A stretch of 64,000 nt of DNA, from NCBI GenBank assembly GCA_946186185.1, contig CAMHMJ010000009.1, forward strand, positions 1-64,000, in the 5' to 3' direction. The notes beneath the pieces were generated by a model. It made no database searches and was not told the origin of the DNA. It was given only the letters and a program-made list of their open reading frames with translations. Positions 57,662 through 64,000 of this stretch are shown here, piece by piece (positions within the stretch are counted from its first letter, which is position 1; every line of letters begins with the position of its first letter). The position numbers and the translations under genes were made by a program. This DNA is from an uncultured Treponema sp. GTDB taxonomy: Bacteria; Spirochaetota; Spirochaetia; Treponematales; Treponemataceae.

Positions 57662-60600
57662 TTACTCAGGGAAATCAAGAACCATTTCGACAACGGCTTC
57701 ATCAAGTTTCTTTACCTTTGCAATTTCTGCAATAGACCAGCCTTTCTTCTTAAGGTCCTTGATATTAGCCCTGTCTTCCGGAGTCAGATGTCTTGAAGTA
57801 TTTGGATTAGGATTCTTCTCTACTTCAGCACGGGTTATGTTCTCCAGAAGCTTGAACTTGGAATCAATTTCGCCCGAAAGCTCATGAAGCCGCTGTTCCG
57901 TTCTGCCGATGCCGTTTCTGGCTGAATTAATTTCATCCAGACGATTCTGTGATTCTTCCAGAATCTGGTGAAGGTCAGAAAGTTTATTGGTGGCTTCACT
58001 GATTTTCGGAGCATTGCGCAAAAGCTCGTCCACATTGTGCTGAACATCCTTGATTGCAGCCGGCAGATTATCAACATCAATCTTACACTTTGAAAGACGG
58101 TCTTCAAGAGTTTTAAGATATTCAAAGGAATTATCAACATCCTTTACAACGCGGTCCAGGATGCCGTTTTTCTGTTCCAGTCTGTCGTAACGGGCAGAAA
58201 TTGAAGCCAGGTTGTCCTGGAAATCACGAACCTGAACTTCCATATTCTGAAGTTCATCGTAAGTTGTTTCAAGACCGCGGATTTTTTCCTCGATTGTGCC
58301 GGAAAGAGTTATCATTTTCTGATAATCTTCACCAAGCTTTTCAACCTTTGACTTTTCGGCCTCAAAATTTTCAATTTCCTGCTCTACATGTTCCTTCATC
58401 TTACAAATCTGGTTGTACTGACCTGTCAAATCCAGGGCAACCTTTTTGTAGGAATCAAGCCGGTCAAAGTTTGCTTCAATGCTGTCTATTTTTTCATCCA
58501 GCTGCTTTTTCAAAACCTCGGCTTTTTCGTAAACCGACATCTGGTTTCTAACGTTCTGAAGCTCCTTTGCAAGCTCGCTCATCTGAGTCTGCATTGTAGT
58601 TGAATCCGTCTGCATTTTAAGAACAAAGGCATGCTGTGCATTACGGTTCGTTTCGCTGGCCGTCTGAATTGCAGAATTGAGCTCCTGCATTTTTCTTGAG
58701 GCATCCGCATTCTGTTCTTTTACCCGGTCTTCCGTATCCTGAAGCATCTGACGGTACATTTCTTCCAGCTGCTCAAGAATTTCCTTGGACCGCTTTTCAT
58801 AGGAAGCAACCGTTTCATCCGAACGCATATCCAGTTCTTCCAGCTTCTTTTCAAGGGCTTCCTGCTTAACCGCATACTCATCGCCCTGAGCTTCAATCTT
58901 CTCTGTAAGTTCTGCACTGGCCGCATTTACCCGTTTACCGGTCTGGTCAAGCATCTGCTGGTATTCATTTTCCAGGAATACCTTTGCATCCTGAACTTTT
59001 GCAACCGCCTGCTCCTTCAAGCCCTGGAGTTCTGAAGTAAACAGCTCCTTGGATTCGTTAAGCTGATTGTTAAGCTGAAGCTTCCAGGTCTTGAACTCTC
59101 CAAGAACCGCATCAATGGAAGAAGAACCGGTTTCCTGATAATTTTTAACGGTTTCTTCAAAAGCCTGAACATCCTTAAGAATTTCATCCTTAATTGTCTC
59201 AAGCTCTTCCGTAATGCTCTTCTGAGATTTATCTGCAAAAGCCTTAAGGTATTCGTTGCATTCAGCATTTGTAGTATCAATTTTGTTCTGAATATCATTT
59301 GCAAAACCGGAAACCAGCTTTCGAACACTTTCAATCTGCTCCTGAACCTCAGCCCGGGTCTGATTGATTTCAGTATGAACCTTATTTGTCTGCTCTTCAT
59401 TTTTAGATGCAATCTGGGAAAGCTTCTGCTTTAATTCTTCAGTATATTCGTTTTCAATATTTCGTCGCTGACTTTCATACTCACCGGTAAAGGCAGTAAT
59501 TTTTCCGTCAAAAGCATTTTTCCAGCCTGCAAGATCTTCGTTTATCTTGTCACCACGGGTCTTAAGGTCGCGGTCAAACTCTTCTTCAAAGCCCTTAAGC
59601 TTTTCGCTCATGCTGCCGATTGCCGACTGCTTTAAGCTTTCGATTTTTTCTTCAAGAGCAGTTAATTCGCTTTCAATTTTCTCTGAATCAGCCTGAACTG
59701 AGGAAGCAAAGGCCTCCTGCTTTTTCTGCTGGTTTCCGGTAAAGGTATCAAAATCACCCAGAACCTTGCGGGAAACTTCTTCCATTGCCGCTTTCAGATT
59801 CTTTTCAAGGCGGTCAATATCGCTTCCGCTGGCTTCAACCCGGGAAAGTCTGTATTCGAGGTCTTCCTTGTATGCCGAAAGCTTTTCGCTTACGCCGTTA
59901 AGAGCCTCAGTTTCCTGTTTTTCACAGGCAAGCTTGATTTTCTTTGTAGAATCAGCAAGTTCACCTTCCATCTGTCGGATTTTTTCCTGTGCCTCAGAAT
60001 AGAATTTTTCCAGATCCCCGCTGATTGAAGCAGTTTTTTCCTGAATTGATTCAAGAGCAGCTTCTTCCTGCTTGTCGCAGACTGCACTCAGGCGAACCGT
60101 TGCCTCATTAATCTGTTCTTCCAGAGTTTTAAGGCGGCTCTGGGCATCAGCTCCAAATTTTTCGATATTCGATGTAATTCCCTGAACCTTTGTGCTGACG
60201 TTAGCAAGAGCAGTTTCTTCCTGCTTATTACAGGTTTCGGTAAGCCGCTCCGAAGCTTCTTCAAGCTGCTTTTCCAGCTCCTTAAGCCGCGCCTCTGCGT
60301 CTTCCCCAAACTTGTCGATATTCATGCTGACTGACTGGATTTTTGTGCTTACATTTGCAAGAACCGTATCCTCCTGCTTTTCGCAGGTCTCAGTAAGTCT
60401 GTCAGTGGTTTCATCAATCTGCTTTTCAAGCTGCTTAAGGCGCTCATCTGCCTCAGTAGAGAAGTTCTCGATATTGGCAGAAATCATCTGAACCTTTGAA
60501 CCAACGTTCTTGAGTGCTTCTTCCTCCTGTTTTTCACAGGCTTCCCGAATCTTTTCTGCCGAAGCATCCAGCATTCCGTTTATCTGAACGATGCGGTCAT

Positions 60601-63016
60601 TTGCCTCTTCCCGGAATTTCTGCATTTCGCTGTTGATTGTTTCAATCTTGCTGTTCAATTCCGGTTCAACTTCGCTGATGCGGGACATTGCAGAATCGCA
60701 CTGCTTTTCAATCTGAACGGCCGTCTGATTTGCATTTTCAACCGACTCGTCCATCTTTTTATTGATCATTTCAACTGCTTCATCCAGTTCATTCTTCAAG
60801 GCAGAAATACGGGATTCAACAGAAGAACGGTACTTTTCAATATTTGCTTCAGCCTGTTCGTTGAACTTTTCGTAGGCTGCCTCTTCATTTTTCTGAGCCT
60901 GACCTATAGCATCATTGAACAAAGAAGAATACTTTTCCTGGACATTTCTGATTTTCTCATCCAGTTCACCTTCAGTCTGAACAAGTTTTTCCTTGTTTTC
61001 TTCAACACTTTCAGTAAGGCTGTCCGCCTGATTTCTTGCCTCGTAAAGGGAGCTTTCAAGCTGCTCCTTTAACGCAGCAATCTGGCTGTTATATTCATCA
61101 GCAAGGGACTCAATTTTCTTTGTAATTTCAGAGTTTACGCCGCCTTCCCGTTCGTCGTAAAGCTTTTCAACCGCCGCAATCTGGTCAGAAAGACTTTCCG
61201 TTGCCCGGCTGTATTTTTCTTCAAGAGAAGCATAGGTTGCATCGTATTTATCAGAAATCTCCTGGAGCTTTGAAACCTGAGAACCGTCAATTTCCGTAAG
61301 CTTTGCGGAATATTCGTCCTGAAGCTCAGTAAGCCGCTGGTCGTACACAGTTTTGAAAGTATCCAGACGGTTATCATAATTCTGAGAGAAAACGTTCATC
61401 CGCTCGATGTACTTTTCGTCATACTGGGTTGCAACATCAGAAACCTTTGTATCAAGTTCGTTGTAAGCCTGATCAAATTTCTGGGCAAGGTCATCCACAT
61501 GGCTTGAATTGCGCATATCGAATTCAGAAATTTTCTGAAGAAGGGCTGCATCCGTATCCTTCAAAGACTGATTGATTTCTTCATAACGGGTTTCGTTCTT
61601 TGCACGAAGCTCTTCAATGGCCTTGTCTGCACTCTGCTGCTGTGCCTGAATACTCTGAAGAAGCACGGCAATCCGTTCATTGTTAGACTGATCGGTATCT
61701 GCCAGCTGAGCCTCGTAATTATCGTTCACCTTCTTAACCGAAGCCTTGTACTTTTCGTTCAAATCGATAATCTGAGCCTTGCACTTTTCGTAGGCCTGAG
61801 AAACCTTTTCCTGAAGGTCCGCGATTCTGGCATTGGTCTTTTCCAGAGAAGCATCGTAGGCATCCGAAGCCTTCTTTTCCTGTTCCTCAATTTTTGTAAG
61901 AAGAACCTGAATGCGGCTGTCGTTTCGCGAATCAACGGATTTAAGAAGCTCTTCGTATTTTTCCTGAACAGTTGCCGTCTCTTTTTCGTACTTTGAATTA
62001 AGGTTCTGGAGATGCTGGTGACATTTTTCTTCATCCGCAGCAATCTTTTTCTGAAGGTCAAGAACCCGCTGGTCGCTCTTATTTCCAACTGTTTCGATAA
62101 GACCCGTATATTTATCCCGCACGGAAGCAGTTTTTTCTTCCATATTTTTAAGAAGATTATCTGTTTCCCGGTCAACAAGAGCCTGTGTTTCGTTAAAGCG
62201 CTGGTTTATGAGGTTTTCAGATTTAAGCTGGTTTTCCGCAAGAATTTTTTCCATTTCTGAAGTTTTCTGCTTCATTTCTGAAATATAGGCATCGCTTCTT
62301 GCCTGTGCCTGCTGGCTCAGATGCTTAAAAGCTTCGTCTTCAAGCTGCTCTGCCCTTTCTGCCGCTTCCTGATAAACAGCATCGATTTTTTCTTCCAGAG
62401 AAACAACGGCTTTTTTTGCTGAGCTTTCGATTCCGTCCAGCTGAACCTTGATTTTTTCTCCCCGGCTGTCGTATTCTTCAAGAAGCCGGGTTCCGATGGC
62501 CTTTAACTGTTCCCCGTTTTTCTGTTCAAAATCCTTAATGATAATCGGTATGCGCTTTTCAAGAATGTCCGTATTTTTCTTCTGCTCCATAAGCTTGTTT
62601 CGCAGAACATCTACGATTGCCGATTCTTTTTTTACGTTTTCAAGATTTTCTTCAACTCCGGCAGTCATCTGCACAAGTTCATTTAAGATTTTATCGTAGG
62701 CATTGAGCTTTCCTTCTATTTCCTTTACAGAATTAGAATCGCCCTTAAGGTTTTCGGTGAGTTTTTCAAATTCGCTGATCTGCTGTTCAAGACGCTTTAC
62801 CGCCGCAACCGCCTTCATCTGCTCGGAAGCAACATCTGCCTTTGCAGTATTTAATTCATTCTGACGCTCTTTAAAATAGATTTCAAAGTCAGACTGCCTT
62901 TTATCAGCATATTTTCTGACCTTTTCCATACTGTTTTTGTCTTTGTCAATGATATGCAAAGCATAGGAAATTCCTGCCGAAATGGCAGCAGCGATAATTA
63001 TAGTAATAACAGACAT
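57662..63016 (-). CDS. Giant membrane-anchored coiled-coil protein with 51-residue Cys repeats and C-terminal HTH-like segment
   Basis: 1784 residues. One N-terminal hydrophobic helix (about 4-22) is the only membrane segment. From about 25 to 1720 it is almost continuous heptad-like coiled coil (Lys, Glu, Gln, Ala, Leu), so the rod could be very long. Residues 827-1030 consist of four tandem 51-residue repeats, each beginning with C-[EDN]-KQE; a fifth Cys at 1031 completes the series (827, 878, 929, 980, 1031). The last 40 residues (LTPEDRANIKDLKKKGWSIAEIAKV) form an HTH-like unit. No function is established. The ATG has GGGTGGGG upstream. Structural or cytoskeletal roles are plausible. Confidence 0.8.
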   Translation of the reverse strand: MSVITIIIAAAISAGISYALHIIDKDKNSMEKVRKYADKRQSDFEIYFKERQNELNTAKADVASEQMKAVAAVKRLEQQISEFEKLTENLKGDSNSVKEIEGKLNAYDKILNELVQMTAGVEENLENVKKESAIVDVLRNKLMEQKKNTDILEKRIPIIIKDFEQKNGEQLKAIGTRLLEEYDSRGEKIKVQLDGIESSAKKAVVSLEEKIDAVYQEAAERAEQLEDEAFKHLSQQAQARSDAYISEMKQKTSEMEKILAENQLKSENLINQRFNETQALVDRETDNLLKNMEEKTASVRDKYTGLIETVGNKSDQRVLDLQKKIAADEEKCHQHLQNLNSKYEKETATVQEKYEELLKSVDSRNDSRIQVLLTKIEEQEKKASDAYDASLEKTNARIADLQEKVSQAYEKCKAQIIDLNEKYKASVKKVNDNYEAQLADTDQSNNERIAVLLQSIQAQQQSADKAIEELRAKNETRYEEINQSLKDTDAALLQKISEFDMRNSSHVDDLAQKFDQAYNELDTKVSDVATQYDEKYIERMNVFSQNYDNRLDTFKTVYDQRLTELQDEYSAKLTEIDGSQVSKLQEISDKYDATYASLEEKYSRATESLSDQIAAVEKLYDEREGGVNSEITKKIESLADEYNSQIAALKEQLESSLYEARNQADSLTESVEENKEKLVQTEGELDEKIRNVQEKYSSLFNDAIGQAQKNEEAAYEKFNEQAEANIEKYRSSVESRISALKNELDEAVEMINKKMDESVENANQTAVQIEKQCDSAMSRISEVEPELNSKIETINSEMQKFREEANDRIVQINGMLDASAEKIREACEKQEEEALKNVGSKVQMISANIENFSTEADERLKQLEKQIDETTDRLTETCEKQEDTVLANVSTKIQSVSMNIDKFGEDAEARLKELEKQLEEASERLTETCNKQEETALANVSTKVQGITSNIEKFGADAQSRLKTLEEQINEATVRLSAVCDKQEEAALESIQEKTASISGDLEKFYSEAQEKIRQMEGELADSTKKIKLACEKQETEALNGVSEKLSAYKEDLEYRLSRVEASGSDIDRLEKNLKAAMEEVSRKVLGDFDTFTGNQQKKQEAFASSVQADSEKIESELTALEEKIESLKQSAIGSMSEKLKGFEEEFDRDLKTRGDKINEDLAGWKNAFDGKITAFTGEYESQRRNIENEYTEELKQKLSQIASKNEEQTNKVHTEINQTRAEVQEQIESVRKLVSGFANDIQNKIDTTNAECNEYLKAFADKSQKSITEELETIKDEILKDVQAFEETVKNYQETGSSSIDAVLGEFKTWKLQLNNQLNESKELFTSELQGLKEQAVAKVQDAKVFLENEYQQMLDQTGKRVNAASAELTEKIEAQGDEYAVKQEALEKKLEELDMRSDETVASYEKRSKEILEQLEEMYRQMLQDTEDRVKEQNADASRKMQELNSAIQTASETNRNAQHAFVLKMQTDSTTMQTQMSELAKELQNVRNQMSVYEKAEVLKKQLDEKIDSIEANFDRLDSYKKVALDLTGQYNQICKMKEHVEQEIENFEAEKSKVEKLGEDYQKMITLSGTIEEKIRGLETTYDELQNMEVQVRDFQDNLASISARYDRLEQKNGILDRVVKDVDNSFEYLKTLEDRLSKCKIDVDNLPAAIKDVQHNVDELLRNAPKISEATNKLSDLHQILEESQNRLDEINSARNGIGRTEQRLHELSGEIDSKFKLLENITRAEVEKNPNPNTSRHLTPEDRANIKDLKKKGWSIAEIAKVKKLDEAVVEMVLDFPE

Positions 63017-63066
63017 TTTTATTCCCCACCCAAAAATGCGTTTTTAAAATTTTAAATTAAGGCAAT

Positions 63067-63750
63067 CTATTCTAGCACAATCTTCTGTAATTGACGATAG
63101 TCTGAAAAGCAAATATCCGCCTGTTTATGAGGTATTCTGAACAATTTTCTGAAACCGGTGAGTATCAGCGCGCTTTTCATTCCGGCGTTTTTTGCACCCA
63201 CAACATCGTATTTTATGCTGTTTCCAACATACAAAATCCGTTCAGGAAGAACATCCAGACGCTTTGCAAGCTCCAGAAAGGAATGAGGATCTGGTTTTAA
63301 AGCTCCCACGGCTTCGGTTCCCAGAACCACATCACACTGTTCTTTCACACCCCAGATTTCTTCTTTCTGCTCCGGCGGAAAATCTGAAAGAAGGGCAAGC
63401 TTCAGTCCGGCTTTTTTGAATTTTTCAAAGGTTTCCGGAACATGATTAAAGCATTTTATTTTTCTGAAATATTTCTTCAAATATTCGTAGATTTTTGTTT
63501 CCATGCGGTGCTCGGCTTCTTCCGGGCTGCAGTGAAGCAGGCGGCCCATTTCTTCAGCCTGAAGCTTTCTGAAATCAGTTGAAGCCGGAACCTTGTGCAT
63601 TTCGTTTCGAACAAGACCGTATTTCATAAAAAAACAGGCATTTGCTGTGTAGTATGGCAGAGCCTTAATCGTGAGTCTCCAGGACGGATACAAAGTTCCG
63701 TCAATATCAAATGCAACAGCTTCAATTTCACCCAGGTTCTTTACAAACAC
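63067..63750 (-). CDS. HAD-superfamily phosphatase (GTG start)
   Basis: 227 residues with all four HAD motifs: FDIDGTLYP (motif I, nucleophile and acid/base Asp), LALLSDFPP (motif II), GALKPDPHSF (Lys of motif III), and YVGNSIKYDVVGAKNAGM (motif IV). The cap is helical (C1 type), as in phosphoglycolate phosphatase-like enzymes. The substrate is unknown. Start GTG with AAGGAG 5 nt upstream. It precedes the giant coiled-coil gene by 50 bp on the same strand. Confidence 0.9.
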   Translation of the reverse strand: MFVKNLGEIEAVAFDIDGTLYPSWRLTIKALPYYTANACFFMKYGLVRNEMHKVPASTDFRKLQAEEMGRLLHCSPEEAEHRMETKIYEYLKKYFRKIKCFNHVPETFEKFKKAGLKLALLSDFPPEQKEEIWGVKEQCDVVLGTEAVGALKPDPHSFLELAKRLDVLPERILYVGNSIKYDVVGAKNAGMKSALILTGFRKLFRIPHKQADICFSDYRQLQKIVLE

Positions 63751-63806
63751 AAAATCTCCTTATTTAAAACGCACCGGCGGAAAATCATTCCGCGGTAACC
63801 CATTCT

Positions 63807-64000
63807 TTACCGCTTGATAATACTGTACTCAAACTTAGCCTGACTTTCGCCGGAAGCAGAACTGAAACGCCATCTTGAAATCTGTTCACGAATCTCCGCC
63901 TGAATTTCTACAGGAAGAAGTGAAGCAGGCTCAAAAGTAATCTCAGAAACGTTTCCCGCCGGCATTACCTTAAAGCGAATCCAGACCGTTCTTTTATTAT
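63807..64000 (-). CDS. C-terminus of a TonB-C/AgmX-type protein (truncated by the window edge)
   Basis: Open frame from the window end to the TAA at 63807-63809, 63 codons. The residues TVWIRFKVMPAGNVSEI, an EPASLLPVEIQ stretch and REQISRWRFSSASG match the C-terminal domain of TonB-like or AgmX/PglI-like proteins (beta strand, VxPxGxV, xxxIxxxxWRF). The N-terminal part lies beyond the window. It ends 56 bp upstream of the HAD gene start. Whether it is a true TonB energy transducer cannot be decided here. Confidence 0.6.
   Translation of the reverse strand, partial: NKRTVWIRFKVMPAGNVSEITFEPASLLPVEIQAEIREQISRWRFSSASGESQAKFEYSIIKR

Noticed and set aside
59924..60538. Tandem DNA repeat (153 bp) as a mobile or satellite element
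   Set aside because: The period is an exact codon multiple, lies in frame within the coiled-coil gene, and copies differ mainly in a protein-conserving way; it is better read as a protein repeat.

Overview
The window looks like a chromosomal segment of a Treponema-type spirochete, probably a host-associated gut, rumen or oral species. This is inferred from gene content, not from a marker gene. The evidence is a close match to the Treponema denticola-type trans-2-enoyl-CoA reductase (FabV/TER), a two-gene NfnA/NfnB-like ferredoxin:NADP+ oxidoreductase, many lipoproteins and exported proteins without recognisable relatives outside treponemes, a dCACHE-type chemoreceptor, PilZ-type proteins, and a very long coiled-coil protein. 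Base composition is moderate. GTG and TTG starts are common. There is no rRNA, CRISPR array, prophage or transposase gene.

Layout. 1-6.1 kb: purB, pgsA, a cytidylate-kinase-like gene and three exported proteins. 6.2-13.8 kb (+): an exported CBM48-like/tyrosine-phosphatase protein, fabF, fabV, a phosphodiester-glycosidase lipoprotein, and a PilZ-type protein followed by a TPR protein. 14-18.6 kb (-): a DUF192 lipoprotein, an exported protein, two tandem cyclic-nucleotide-binding proteins and murB, divergent from proS. 20.7-31 kb: an exported protein, a GerMN protein, nfnA/nfnB, and a large lipoprotein/beta-barrel-like pair. 31-45 kb (-): tex, a PilZ-like protein, an SDF symporter, glmS, NAD(P)HX repair, uppP, a chemoreceptor and lysA. 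45-48 kb: an InlB-repeat lipoprotein, tRNA-Leu(UAA) with an odd tandem array of its 3' end, and tatD. 48-54 kb (-): the conserved rpsP-khpA-rimM-trmD-rplS block, running on into FliK-like, FlhB-C-like, DUF3391-like and yraN genes. 55.9-64 kb: comM, a 1784-residue coiled-coil protein, a HAD phosphatase and the end of a TonB-C-like gene.

The most unusual material is between the genes. (1) A dispersed family of about 205-bp, deeply palindromic elements has four full copies (1504-1714, 13830-14035, 30862-31074, 41503-41708) plus shorter relatives. Nested stems keep pairing through matched base changes between copies, which argues for selection on, or inverted-repeat maintenance of, a folded structure. 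(2) A GC-rich palindromic element occurs at about 8870-8980, 10328-10455 and 20598-20726. (3) A 158-bp-period array downstream of tRNA-Leu repeats the tRNA 3' end three times, each followed by its own terminator hairpin. (4) Six genes have a recognisable promoter whose -10 box lies only 6-9 nt from the ATG and no Shine-Dalgarno sequence, so they are probably transcribed as leaderless mRNAs.
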